Source of the DNA: Tachypleus tridentatus | Lineage: Eukaryota > Arthropoda > Merostomata > Xiphosura > Limulidae | Length of the DNA: 64,000 nt | Assembly (NCBI RefSeq): GCF_004210375.1 | Contig: NC_134834.1 | Coordinates: 149,701,009 to 149,765,008 of the forward strand | Reading direction: 5' to 3' | Shown here: one piece after another, positions 1 to 12,774 of the stretch | Layout of the letters: each line of letters starts with the position of its first letter | Position numbering within the stretch: position 1 is the first letter of the stretch | Translations under genes and position numbers: made by a program | Notes under the pieces: generated by a model | Seen by the model: only the letters and a program-made list of their open reading frames with translations | Told to the model about the DNA's origin: nothing | Databases searched by the model: none

Positions 1-1841
1 ATTGCAAAACCTAGAATCTGAAATGCCCAAACTAGTTTACAGGCAAACAAAGAGTAAAACCTATACCGTGATCGCATTTCCAATGGCAACATGCCATGTG
101 ATGCAAAATCTAGATCCTTAACTCTACAGAGTCTTTTTCTCAGCAGTTTCCCCAAGTTCTATCAGAAAAAGATGAGTGAGCAAGAAATACAACTACCAGT
201 GCGTACAAAAAAAGGGGCAAATCCAGTTGTCATGGTCTCTGTTGTGATTGACCCTGCTTAAACTTGCAAACATATAACCCACAACTTAGCTTTAAGATCT
301 AATCTGATGTGTGAAGGATTAGACAGTAGTGGCAGTAATAACAACAAATGTTCTAGCACCAGGGTAGTATTACTGCCATGTCACATGTTGGAATGTTGCA
401 CAATTAAGGTTTTACATCAACTGGGATCTAATAACCGTAAGCACTTTCTATTGAACCAATCATGTCATGCTAACATGAGCACTCCCTACTATTTTGTACA
501 AAAAATATACTCCATTCAACCATTAGCCTCTGCATGTTCATGACCATAAACTACTTGAGGTGAGTTCTTCTGGTAGTGAAGTATTGTTTTTTTGCAGTTT
601 ACATCCTGAGTTCTTTATCAGAATACATTTTTTGGTTCTAACTTGAATACTAAAAACTATGACATACCTCTGTATTCCATAAAATTCACAAATTCTGGTC
701 ATCAACACAAAGACTGAGTGTTAAGTCAAAGAAAACCATCTTTACTGTTAACACACTAATTCTTGTAATATCATGAATAGCACATACCAAACAAATGAAA
801 GTATCATCTCCTCATATCTTTTAAGCAAACATGCAAGGTCTTACAATAATTTATGAATTAAACAATAAAAAATAAATCTTAGGTCTTGAAACAGATTGTC
901 AAAACTAACACTAGTGCAATCGTTCTAGAGAATATAACTTGTGTACTTCAGAATGATTGCACCAGTGATCAAAAGGTCCTTCTCATTTTAAAAAATATTC
1001 TTCCTTACTATAAAAGCTGTAACTTATAATTAAATAATAATTAAAAACATTGTTAAAAAATTATATTCACAATATTATTCTCTTTCGCAACATTTCATTA
1101 CAGTTGAAGGTCCTTTATTGTATAATCATGTTGTTACTGACAGGTTTTGTTATTCATTAGGTGTATAAATTAATCAACAATTTTATGTTAAAAACTATTA
1201 CCTGTTGAAGGTTAAATAAAGTCAGCAACCTTTCAACCAGTCACAATATGGTGCTCTTCCAATGCAAGCTTGCTACACATACAACATGTATTTCACATTG
1301 CATCATCAAGAAAGCTTTTGGTTTAATTTTTATTTAAATCACAGAAACAGAATTACTGTTCTACTTAATGTATTTTTTAACAATATGAACATTTTATCTC
1401 ACTTCTATGAATTATTTGTAAAATGTAAAGTTTTTTAATCAAATTGTAAGCAGCAGATATGACAAACACACATCAGTAAATTATCCAAAGTACAATTACC
1501 TTGTGTTTAAACAGCTCTAATGTTAAAACAAGTTATTACATTAACACTTCAGCTCTGGTAATATCATAAATGATGTCCATTTAAACCCAACAAAAACATC
1601 TTAAGTCTCAATGCAGCCTTTCTTAACACTTTCAGGTCTTGTAACACACCTTATACATTCTGTCACAATATCTCAACCATTAACACACTATCTTTTACAC
1701 TACCACACAAACGTATGTAATGCAGGCCTCAACAAATATTTTCAGACCTAGGAGCCAGGTCCAATATGTAAAAGGCAAGGAACATATTTTAAGTCAGTTT
1801 TGAGGATAAGGTACGAAACATACTGCCTCAAAATATATATG

Positions 1842-2060
1842 TAAAAACAGATTGTTTGGGTTGACAAAAATTTTTACATAGAGGAGCGAACAACATTTTG
1901 ACCTTCTTCGGTCATCATCAAGTTCACAACGACGATGACCAAAGATCAAAAAGTTGTTTGCTCCTCTCCTCTACGTAAAACATTTTCTCAACCCAAACGA
2001 GCCATTTTTAAATATATATTTTTCTCTACAAGTGTTTTCTCGACAGTATCAGTGATGTCA
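1842..2060 (+). mobile_element. Foldback element, copy 1
   Basis: A left arm (1842-1922) and an inverted right arm (from about 1925) share GTTTGGGTTGA, GAGGAGCGAACAAC-type and CCTTCTTCGGTCATC-type phrases. The right arm continues about 45 bp further, through ACAAGTGTTTTCTCGAC to CAGTGATGTC. That extension matches the outer part of copy 2, reversed. It may be two head-to-head ends of a retroelement, possibly Penelope-like. The class is unproven. Confidence 0.65.
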
Positions 2061-2564
2061 GAAAATTCATTACTGAAATTATTATGTAACATGTATATTT
2101 AGACTTCAATACGTGCAAGTATTGAAACAGTAAACTAAATAACTATACCACAGGTGGATTTTTGCAAAGAATGAAAGTACAATGATAAGCAAAGGCCTTG
2201 TGATGTGCCAAAAGTAATATCACTATTGCTTGTACAAGGATATGGGGGCTATATTTATTTACTTTCACTGTAACTAGTGAATTCTAATGATCACATGGTA
2301 TCAACAACCACTTGATAGTACTGCCCAGATTAACTGCCTTTGATTCTGTCTGAGTCTGAATATATGCATTGATTGTTTGAATTTAGAGAAGGAAGAAAAA
2401 CAAAATGTCACAAACAGTAACTTCACAACATTTCATTCCTTAATAAACATGAAGTGTTGAATCTGCTATTACAACCGTAGAAAATAGTTTTGGAATTCCA
2501 AGAGTCCAGAACTGTTTTAAATTCAAGTTCTATTTCACACATACCTATACACAAATAAAATGAG

Positions 2565-2744
2565 AGAAAACTGGGTACCGCATGAAGTTTTGAATGTAAC
2601 TTGGGAAAACCTTGTGCAGAAGCAATGTTAAAAGAATGGAGCCCATACAAAAGAGTTAAAGTTAAAATGTTTTTCCTTTAACAATAAATCCTGGTCATCA
2701 GGTCGCCATGATGACTAGAAACTTCATGCGGTACCCAGTTTTCT
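2565..2744. repeat. Perfect 26-bp inverted repeat with 128-bp loop
   Basis: Arms at 2565-2590 and 2719-2744 are exact complements, each containing CTGGGTACCGCATGAAG or its reverse. They could be the ends of a tiny non-autonomous element or a structured RNA. No gene is visible between them. Confidence 0.8.
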
Positions 2745-3317
2745 TATTCTAATAAAATTAACATTATGCACATCATATTTCAAAGTTTGATATATAATTT
2801 CTTTATTTCAAAAGAAATCTTTAAACAGAAGTAACTAATCTTCTGTACATAATCCAAACGTACACCAACTCCATTCAGCCATTTTAAAGAAATCTTGTTT
2901 AAAAACACCAACATACGCATACACACATAGGGTGGGATATAACCCACGTCCACCTCAACATGAACATTTTTGAAACTACTCTCAGAAAGGCTGTTTTTTT
3001 CCTCAGATTTTTGCTCACATTTTTAGAATTTCATTTTACAGCTTTATCTTAATTTAAAATAAACCATTAATGAATGTACTGTAGAAAATAACCTTCAGTA
3101 AAAACATAATCTATTAACTGTAAGGTGTTTTCTTGTACATTCAAATTACACTTTCCTTTTAATTGCACTGTTATCAGTTAATGAGGTTGAAAGTAAGAAA
3201 TATTTGCAACCATTGTATAGGTTACTTAGCAGTTGTTTCTTAGTAGGTGCTCTAATTCAGAGAAGTAAAACATAGTATATTTTTGTTTTCATGTACTATC
3301 TAGGTCCAATCAGTTGG

Positions 3318-3586
3318 TTTTTGCTTTTGAATTTCACGTAAAGCTACACAAAAGTTATCTTCACTAGGTGTCCCTAATTTTGTAGTGTAAGACTAGAGGG
3401 AAGGCAGCTGGTCATCACCACCCATTGCCAACTCTTGGGCTAGTCTTTTACCAAAGAACAGCAGGACTGACTGTCACCTATAATGCCATCATGGCTGAAA
3501 GGGCAAGCACATTTGGTCTGATAGGGATTCAAACCCATGGCCTTCAGATTGCAAGTCAAGCACCCTAACCACCTGGGCATGCTTGG
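3318..3586 (-). mobile_element. tRNA-derived SINE, family 1
   Basis: A reverse-oriented full-length copy with several C-to-T and G-to-A changes. The body (GACTAGAGGGAAGGCAGCTG) and head complement (GGGATTCAAACCCATGG) are both visible. Confidence 0.85.
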
Positions 3587-4780
3587 TTAAATCTGTTCTT
3601 AGCCTGGAGATTTCCCAAAAGTATCTAGACTAGTGTGCTAAAATCATTGTACCAATTTGTAATCTTCCTATACTTAAGGAATATCTAGTTCGTTTTTTAT
3701 TTCTCATATATAACGAAGAGACGTGTTATCTGTAACAGCTGTGCTCTTTATAAGAATTAGTAATAACATTTGAGAAAGGGGACTACACTAAAGTTATCTC
3801 TTTCAATACAGCTGTATGCATATATGTACAAATCTATTCATACATAAATGATTTGGTGGTGGGAGTGATTAAAAATACTAAACTCTTACTTAAATTCCAA
3901 AATTAGTGAAAGGGATTTATGTTCATGAAGAAAGGCAGTATCTTTCAAATTTAAAAGATGTTGGATCCTAAGAAGGATCCTAAAAACTATTTAACGCTTA
4001 TTTATGTAAACTGTCAATCACAACAACACTTAACCATGAGAGGAGGAGTGTTATCTATTGCAGCCCATCTCACCTGCTATAACAGAGATCAAATGATGTC
4101 TAAACTTAGTTTATTATTCACAATGAAGCAACATTATCAACAAATACTGAAGGACTGTTTTGTGGTAACACTTTAAACTTACAAGTACTAGGTTTGGAAG
4201 GAGATGAAAATACCAAAGTCCTGGACATCAGTACGAAAGAGTATCAGCACAACATACACAGAGATGTACATGAATTTCACAACATGGATGTTCCACAGAA
4301 GCCAGATAAAGCATGTGTATTACATTCTTCAACTACCACACCTTTAAAACATTCAGTAATGTGTTCAAGCATGCACACAAAATGGTATTACTTTACAAGG
4401 GACTAAACAGTTAAACCATGTCACGTTCTATCACATCCACCTCTTCTAAGATGATGATGACATAGACAGTGGCAGTAACAATGGCTGAAAATGAAGGAGT
4501 ATCGAAAAACATAACGAAAAATTTAGTCAGGACAAAGGGTATTAACAAATACAAACACAATTACGATACAACTTAGAAATAACATTACAGAGAGTGTTTG
4601 CTAAGTGACTGTGGTTTAAAACATTTACTTTTTTTACGGTTGGTGAGATACACTAAAAAAGTCAATAAATATTGTACTTTTATATAATGGTAACCAATGA
4701 AGATGTCACTGATGTATAGTATTTAAAATTTGCACTACTTACCTAGGTAAAAATTTGAATCTTTTCAGTTTGTGTGTGTG

Positions 4781-5017
4781 TTTTTGAATTTTGTGCAAAA
4801 CTACTTGATGGCTACCTGCACTAGCTGTCCCTAATTTCGAAGTGATGAAGTGACATGCTGGAGAGAAGGCAGCTAGTCAATAATACCCACCACCAACTTT
4901 TAGGCTACTCTTTTACCAATTAAAAGCAGGTCAGGTTAACAATCACAATATAACAGCCCCATGCTTAAAAAATCAAGCACATATGTTGATGAGATCTCGA
5001 CTCGTGAGCCTCCCAAT
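4781..5017 (-). mobile_element. tRNA-derived SINE, family 1, diverged
   Basis: An older copy: GAATTTTGTGCAAAACTACT at its 3' end, GAGAGAAGGCAGCTAGTCAA in the body and a degraded head complement (GAGATCTCGACTCGTGAGCC). Confidence 0.75.
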
Positions 5018-6335
5018 GTTTTTCAGCAAAATTAACATCTGTACATGATACTTCAATGTTGCAATACAGGAATACACTATTAAAGTAACACATCAGATCG
5101 TGTAATTAATCTTGCAAATTATACGCTAAAATAATGTAGAAAAATACTACAATTTATTCTATTCAAACTGTAGATACATACGTATGTATGTAGATATATT
5201 AAAATGTATAACCTAAAACTTTCTACATGTCACAATTATTTTGTAATACCTGATAACAAATACTAAATATTCTGGTTATAAATTTGGCATTTCATGACTA
5301 TCTATGCATTCTTTAACTTCTGTAAGCTCAAATATAATGTAGTGCTGTATAAACAACATCCCAAACACCCATACACACACTTAAAAGCCTGCAGAGATAG
5401 CTAGAGTGGAGAGAGATACGACGTTTAAATATTTTAACCCTTTCCAGGCCAAGGATTTTCACTTGTAACTCAACTTTAAAAACTTAAGAAACATAATTCT
5501 CACTGTATTTTAACAATTTTAGAATTAATATTTTCATAATACATAATTGTCTTCTGGTTTATTTCATAAAATATTCAACTCCTGTCATGTTATCAGCTTT
5601 CTATATGAATGTTGTTGAATTGCTTTTTGGCAGCTACTGAACTTAACGTTTATTTCTTCAACCACATTTCAACACTAATGGTTCATCTGTTGTCAGTATA
5701 TATCAATTTGCTCTCTTTGTTCAATAGTGAGCTCATATTTACACAAGGGTTTTGAACAATAATTATCAAGAGTTCTTTATCCATTAAACTAGATCACACG
5801 AAAAACCTTGTTATATTTTAGACAACGACGAATACAGTTTTGAACTACTTCCCAAGTAATTGGAAGCCAAGGACTTTGTTCTAGTCTCTGATGTCTTTTT
5901 ATTTTTGATAATTTTATTTAAAAGGTCTTATATTAGTTCAAGAACTAGAGTAATAACCTTCAATGATGAGACACCAGGTAAGCATACTTATGGTTAGTGA
6001 GTTCACTAATCAAAGCACTTTGCAAACTTCAGATGACATGAATCCTTTCTTACTGCCATGCATAAAACAAAAACAAACTTACTTGTAATGTTTACCTCAG
6101 ACAAACATTATAATTGATAAAACTACTTTGACCAGAAAATGTTGTTTTTTTTTAAGGCAGAAACAGCATATCACTACACTTTCTACTTTTGGGGTCATGT
6201 TACAAAAACACAAGCCTTGTCTTATTTCATAATGGATGTCTACTACAGCATTCATGGTAGGTTATGGTATCTTAAAACAGTTCACCTTTCAGAAAAAAAG
6301 CAAAAATAGTACTGTGACTTTATTCTTAGTTTATG

Positions 6336-6453
6336 TATTTTGGTTTAAAAGATTGGAATTTCTCAGCTACAGAAGTATCCACTGTTCATCACAGAACAAA
6401 AGATAATTCAAACTGTCTCACACTGGCTTTAAATCACCTTGTAAGTTATGATA
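6336..6453 (+). repeat. Dispersed repeat, copy A of a direct pair
   Basis: About 118 bp shared with 7,325-7,442 at high but imperfect identity, including CACAGAACAAAAGATAATTC-like and GGCTTTAAATCACCTTGTAA phrases. Family unknown. Confidence 0.7.
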
Positions 6454-7324
6454 CATTTTTTAGATGAACAGCCAACAAAGGCCACTATTCTGAGCTTTCT
6501 ATGATCAGCAGAAATACAGGTGACCATACTACTTATAATGCAACAATGAAAAACGTTAATGATGTCCATGAAACAGTATACATTTGAGTGAAAATTTGAG
6601 TAAACAGTTGAATTAATGCATGTTTAAAATACAAGTGTGCTTGAAGCTACATAAACTAGCCAATGTTTAAAAGACAAAGTAAATCTTATGCAATTTAAGA
6701 ATTTTCACTGCATAAATAAAAAATACTAGCACATGCATTAAGTACTCTACCAAAATTTACCTTATCAATTAAGGTGATCAATTAATGGCTTTGAATGTAG
6801 TCATAAATCCTCCAAAGATCAACTTTCACCGTAAACAAGAGTTTTCTAACCAGTTTTTTATTCATCCAACAGTCAATAAATGAAACTATTGATGAGTTGT
6901 ACCTATTTAACCTGATAACGCAAGCAAATCTGTCATACTTTGGCGACTTCCAAATTAACATCTTAAATACTTCATACATTACAAATTTAAACTTCAACAA
7001 GTATAGTTATTTTTTCTTTAAAAAAGATTTATCTCTGATGGCAATAAAAATATGATTTGTACAAAATGAAAATACCACCATTAAGATAAACACTGTATAA
7101 AGTATAAACTTCAGATAACAGACTTATTTCTGCTAACAGGTTTTTTACATAAATTTTAAAGACTATTTTATTTGATGTAATATTTTAACAGCTGAATTGT
7201 CCATTCCCCACTCTTTTTAACATGATTTCACAAACACTAACATTTTTCTAAACTGAGAAAGTATTTCTGATAATTATTTACAGACTCATGATCACAACAG
7301 ATTTTCTTAACTAGTACTTTCCTC

Positions 7325-7442
7325 TATTTGGTTTAAAAGGTTGGAGTTCCTCAGCCACAGAAGTATCCACTGTTCATCCACAAAACAAAAAATAATTTGA
7401 AATGTGTCACAATGGCTTTAAATCACCTTGTAAGTTATGATA
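7325..7442 (+). repeat. Dispersed repeat, copy B of a direct pair
   Basis: Matches 6,336-6,453 in the same orientation, sharing CAGAAGTATCCACTGTTCAT and GGCTTTAAATCACCTTGTAA. The two copies are about 1 kb apart. Confidence 0.7.
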
Positions 7443-8104
7443 CCACTAACCTTTCACCTTCTGCTTCTACATATCTACATGTAAATTATCACACTGCTGC
7501 CTTCCACCAATAGGAACATAACATAAATCCTATCATAACCAATGCCCTTCCACATCTTTGCAACTGATCAGAAGACCTACACTACATATCACTGGAAGTG
7601 GGAAGGCTAGGTGGGAAATGTAAGAACTGATAAATATCTTTTCTGAAATACTGTTTCAGTTTACAAAAATGTTAATTTCCAATACAATATCTTAACCCTG
7701 CTCATTGAATGGTTAAATCCCACACTAAACTGGTTGAGGGCCAGTGGAAAAATGATCACCCTTTGGAAGTGCTCACAGTGTAACGGATGACCATGATACA
7801 CTACTTTCAAAAGCAGAGCTACTACATTGACAGTCAATAAAACAACACCTCACAGAATCTGGAATTGCTCATCATGTCCACAATAGTGAGACTCAATATC
7901 ACACAGTATTAAATATGGGCAGAAATCCCTGTCTGCTTTATTCATGTGTCCACAAAGGTATAGTCTGGGATGTACACATTTAAGAAACAAAAGACCACTA
8001 GAGATAACTACTAAAGACCCTACAGAATACCCAATGTTTACAAAGCACATAACCAAATCATGCAAAGTAACTGTTTGAGCATAGATGAGAACTGAACAGA
8101 TACA

Positions 8105-8362
8105 CACAACCAATACCTCATAACATCTGGAATTGTACATCAGATCTACAGAACGAAAAGCTACAATGTAAATGACACTGAACGTGGTCACAAGATAGAT
8201 AATGTGGAATTAAAATAACAAAACAAGTATACCCACAACCAATACCTCATAACATCTGGAATTGTACATCAGATCTACAGAACGAAAAGCTACAATGTAA
8301 ATGACACTGAACGTGGTCACAAGATAGATAATGTGGAATTAAAATAACAAAACAAGTATACC
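8105..8362 (+). repeat. Perfect 129-bp tandem duplication
   Basis: 8105-8233 and 8234-8362 appear identical by eye, both beginning CACAACCAATACCTCATAAC. A diverged relative of the same phrase (CTGGAATTGCTCATCATGTC) lies near 7,860. The open minus-strand frame across 7,850-8,191 overlaps these repeats and is not a convincing gene. Confidence 0.85.
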
Positions 8363-10651
8363 CGGTCAGGCACTACTTGCCATGAAGTGGGATCCACAAT
8401 ACACCAGCAAAAAGAACCCTGTAAATAAAGAAATAAAAAAATGGTAAAGAAACACTAAGTCTGTAGAATAAAGGAAAATATCAACTAATTTGGGAGCAAA
8501 AAACTAGAGCATCTGTACAGTATTACTGATAATCAAGTGGTTAATAAGTGAAAATATGAAGAGGGCACTGGCTACAACAGGGATTATATAACATTTCTCT
8601 TAATGGACAGCTGCTGCATAAAGATTTACATGTGGATATGAAGCATCAGCTATGGAGAGTGTTAAAATATTGCACTAACAGAGGGCACTACTAGCAGAGA
8701 AAAGCCATTTTTTGAGAAAATGTAAGATGTTGTATCAAAACAAATAACTTAAACAGTAACTAAAATGCAACAACATTCCCCATAAAAGGTAATTTGGTCC
8801 TAATCAATTCTGTACATAGACATACCCACACTTAATTTCTCTCCTAGGTGATATTCTTCAAAGTTCCATTTTTAGCCGATTATGGAATGTAATTATTATT
8901 CAATATATCTTTTAATAATAATCTACAGCAATGTATATCACAACATAAGTATTAATTAAGCTGACAAATAACTCTCTGGACTGAAGGGGAACTGCTAATG
9001 TTCCCTAATCTACATGAAACATAGTTCACACTTCCTAAATATTACCTAGTTTTGGTTTTAACATTCATGCAAGTTTATTATAAGTTTCTAAGACTTTTTA
9101 GGTTATGAAGATTCCAAAAGTTTGCTGCAAGACACTATTAAGAAAAAGCATTCAAAATGTATATTTTCACCATGGAAGGCAATTTCCTTTTATTGTTTTA
9201 GGTAGGCTCAATACAACAAGCCAATTACAACTTGTTTAACTTTAATTAATATATTTCTTTTAAAACTTTATTTTGCTGAACATGGCAGTCACTACTTTTA
9301 GTTTATAAATCGTAGCAAACATGGCAAAAGCTAATAACAGTTTATCGATAACAAAGGATCTTAAATTTCATAGTATTACCACTGCCTTAGTTAGGCAATG
9401 TGTCATGACTTTTTGCTAACAATATTCATGGTGTAGACTGATCAATATCCAGTAACTGTACTCTTTTTAATAAATAATTTATTTTATACATATGTATTTT
9501 TAAAAGAAGATAATATTAATAATATTTAAAAAAAAATAAGGTTAGGAGCCATGAGGATATTTTACTGTCATACACTAAACTAAGCTTATCTGGTATCTTG
9601 TCATAATGGAACATTTCTAGGGCATTCAAAAAGATACAACTTAGCATAAAAACATTTTTTGGAATTGAAAGAATAGCCAAGTAACCCTAAAAATACCCAA
9701 ATTTGTGGTTTTATTTCTTCCAGTAACCAATACCTTGAGAAACTATAACTTGCTGTTCAAACCAATTTACTCACTTTTCAATGGCACAAGTGGATTATAA
9801 ATTTCTCTATCCAATCATATTTAACTATTACTTCTAGATGTTTTAAAAAAATAACCAACTATGCATACCATGTGAAGTATTAATAAAACCAACATGTAAC
9901 ATGATACAAATCCTTATATTTTTTAAAACAGCAGCTCATGCATCATATGCAGTAAGCTATGCCATTTGATACAGCAAGTTTCACATCCACCAAATGATTT
10001 CACAACTTGTGTGGTGATTATATTAGTTAATATACAGTTCAAAGAGCAATAAAACAATCAAAGTAAGTACAAGCAAATATAGTCTATTATGAGCTTCAAG
10101 CTATTTAGGTTTTAAAAAAAAACTTTTCTGTTTTAATCTGCAACCATTTTAGAAAGGAAAACAAAAAGGAGTAACTTAGATTGTTTCATGTTCTATTAAC
10201 GTAAATCAAATCAACTAATCAGAATAGAATCAAAGAAGAGAAAATATCAGATAAGATATACAGCTTTATTGAAAATAAACATTAGATATTCATTTAAGAG
10301 GTTTTAGAGATTATGTAAAAAAAAAATCTGAAAATTTTTAGACTTGCAGGAGTCCAGACACTGACTACATGTATTTGTGAACAGATTTTAGTAAAGATAC
10401 TGTAAAAATCATATTTTTCATGTGCAAAAGACTTATAATATTTATTTTAGGCTTGCCAAATTTTGTGAAGGTACACAAAACATGTTAAAAGTTATTGTAT
10501 GAAAACTCTGATAGTTACTTTGTGGTTATAAGGCCAGTCACATCAACAGAACCCACACAGACTTACAAATTGTCTAGAAACAACAGTTTTGCAACATTTA
10601 TTTTAATTTCTCTTTAAGAATGACAGTAAGTAAATGTTGAATACTGACAAA

Positions 10652-11096
10652 TTACACTGCACAACAAAGTTTTCGCTTCTTGAACAGTTGGGTGTTCCTT
10701 ATAGATTTTTGGCTGTTGATCACGAAAATCACATCCAAATTTGCCCATCACGTACCGTTTCATTTAAATCTTCAGTTTCACCAGGACATTGCTACAATGG
10801 AAAAATGATATCAGGGCAACTGGAATCCGTCAATGCTTGCTGACTACTGTTGGACACTGCAATGTGATGCACCGGACATTGAATACAAATGAAAATCAGG
10901 AGCAAAACACTTTTAATTGTTGAACTTAATAGTGTGTTAGAAATATAAACACAATTAAATACATCACTGCCGGTGAACAGTTAACTGTCTATTTCTCAGA
11001 GTTCTTACATGATGAAGCAAAATCAAAACTATATTTGTGCATACCCACCTGTCACAACCAGCAAAAACTTTTCAAAAAAATTGTTGTGCAGTGTTA
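10652..11096. mobile_element. Chapaev3-like MITE with TTA duplication
   Basis: The element (10655-11093, 439 bp) starts CACTGCACAACAA and its complemented right end is also CACTGCACAACAA, followed on both strands by weaker similarity. TTA flanks both sides. CAC-type ends with a 3-bp TWA target fit Chapaev3 of the CMC superfamily. The 69-codon open frame at 10,634-10,843 overlaps it and is probably not a host gene. Confidence 0.6.
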
Positions 11097-12658
11097 TCTA
11101 TTCTAAACATCTTTTAGCTAAAAACTGTTGAAATATAGTTTTATTATTTTTAATATGTAAATTATATACATACACATTCAACATCAAAAGGTGCTTTACA
11201 TCTAAACAGAGCAGTCTTCAGCATATGATGAGTGTTTTGTAGGTATATGTCATATTCAGGGCATACAGTGATAGGCTGGACTAGTGTTTAGCTTGATGGG
11301 ATTTTTGGTTTATTTCCCATTTGTACAACAATATAGCCACTTGTTTATATTGCCCCTAGAGAATAAGGGAAATCACCCAAATGATTATTTCCACAGAACA
11401 GTCATTGTGTCCTATACTCAGGGTACCTTTTAAAAATGACAGGTGTAGTTATAACTGTTGAACTTAATGAAAGATATCTTTTCTTGTTCACTACCCATTG
11501 GCTAACTTTATTCAAACAAGTCTGAATAAAGTTTAATAATAACTCCTAGTGAGTTAAAGCTGACTCATTCCAGTAGTATTAAGACTTAGTAATAAAGTGG
11601 AATAATTATCACTTCTACTTTACTGCCTGAATACAGTTTAGAGTTGTGTGAAAAGTAAATCAAAGTAATTCATAATTTTAACAAAGACTATGACTGGCTA
11701 AAAAAAGAAAGATTTATTTAAAGCAGTAATAAAGGTGCAAATAATTCTGGCTGAATCTATTTTATGGTTTTAAAAAAAGTTAATGTTTATAATTTAGCAA
11801 ACACCAAACCAAGCTCGCTGGCCAAAAGGAAAGGCCTGAGAAGATAGTAACAGCTCATTATCATATAATGCAGTTGGGTTTATTTTCACAACTTGGTGAA
11901 ACATCAAACACCAATAATCGTCTAACTTTGAATTAGGTACAGGTGACTGACTAACAGTAAACCTAGCAGAGCTGATAAGACGGTGTTAATAACATCTGTC
12001 ATGAAAAGCCAAAGTTTTACTGCTTAAGTAGGAAAACAATCAAAATTAGCCATTTTGTTTGAACTAAATTTTGTGTCAAGATTAATACTATTTTTAAAAT
12101 CCTTATCTCAAATATCAGTCTTGAATCTCCACCAACTATATACATAACCATTATCACTGTTTGTTATGTAAGTAACTCAGCATTCTTTCAATCAGATTAC
12201 TTTCACAAACAAAACTAAAAATATTAATGCATTACTAGTAATGAAAAATATATAAACATACTGATGAAGTACAATGTCAGCTATTTACATTTCATGTATA
12301 CCAATTTCAGTTATGCCAAGATTCACAACCAATTTTGCTTTTAGAAATGTTAGAAGGTTTGAGACCAAGACCTCAAATCGAGAAACACATTGAAACAAAT
12401 GTAAATACTATTTATCACTTGTTCATTTGATGCAAAGCTACCAAATAAACCTGTTAAGCTTTAGGCAAAAGCTGTATGTTTACTTCTATTGCTGTTGATG
12501 ACCCTTTTACAAAACAGTTACCCAAGTTACCTGGCTGAAGAAAACCATTCTTTATAAGTCAACCATTCTTTATAAGAGTCAAAGATATTGAAAGTGTCTC
12601 AATTCTTGCTGGCAAGCTGGTAGTATCTCTGTGGAAGACTGAAGGTTGGAGATGAAGA

Positions 12659-12774
12659 CTAGTTCATACAAACCATGCCTTGCTGGTCACCCATGGCCAG
12701 TGGAGCACACAAGTCAGCCCCAGATTGAGAGGAGTACTGCTGGAGGCTGCCTGAGTCCACTGCTGAAGGGTAAG
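12659..12774 (-). CDS. Unassigned candidate terminal coding exon
   Basis: On the minus strand a pyrimidine-rich stretch ending CTGTAG (AG at 12776-12775) is a strong 3' splice site. After two bases, 37 codons stay open to TAG at 12661-12659. The peptide (YPSAVDSGSLQQYSS to MVCMN) is compositionally protein-like, and the DNA is clearly GC-richer than the neighbouring intron. This frame needs a phase-1 upstream exon. Cyclin L exon 3 ends in phase 2, and that join would give about 20 residues and a stop. It may therefore be the last exon of another minus-strand gene or an alternative cyclin L end. I do not recognise the protein. Confidence 0.35.

Larger units (their letters stand above)
1..12658. 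other. Long non-coding stretch downstream of cyclin L exon 3
   Basis: AT-rich sequence with no recognised exon apart from the repeats listed separately. I looked on the minus strand for the remaining cyclin L cyclin-box segments and saw none. It is either a very long cyclin L intron or intergenic DNA. Short open frames here lack support, and several start at non-ATG codons. Confidence 0.5.

Noticed and set aside
1096-1230. Possible dispersed repeat shared with about 36,677-36,835
   Set aside because: Both have CAGTTGAAGGTCC, AATTAATCAACA and TTAAATAAAG phrases in order, but the match is too broken by eye to list as a feature.
7850-8191. 113-codon minus-strand open frame
   Set aside because: It overlaps the perfect tandem duplication and diverged relatives of it, with no family resemblance.
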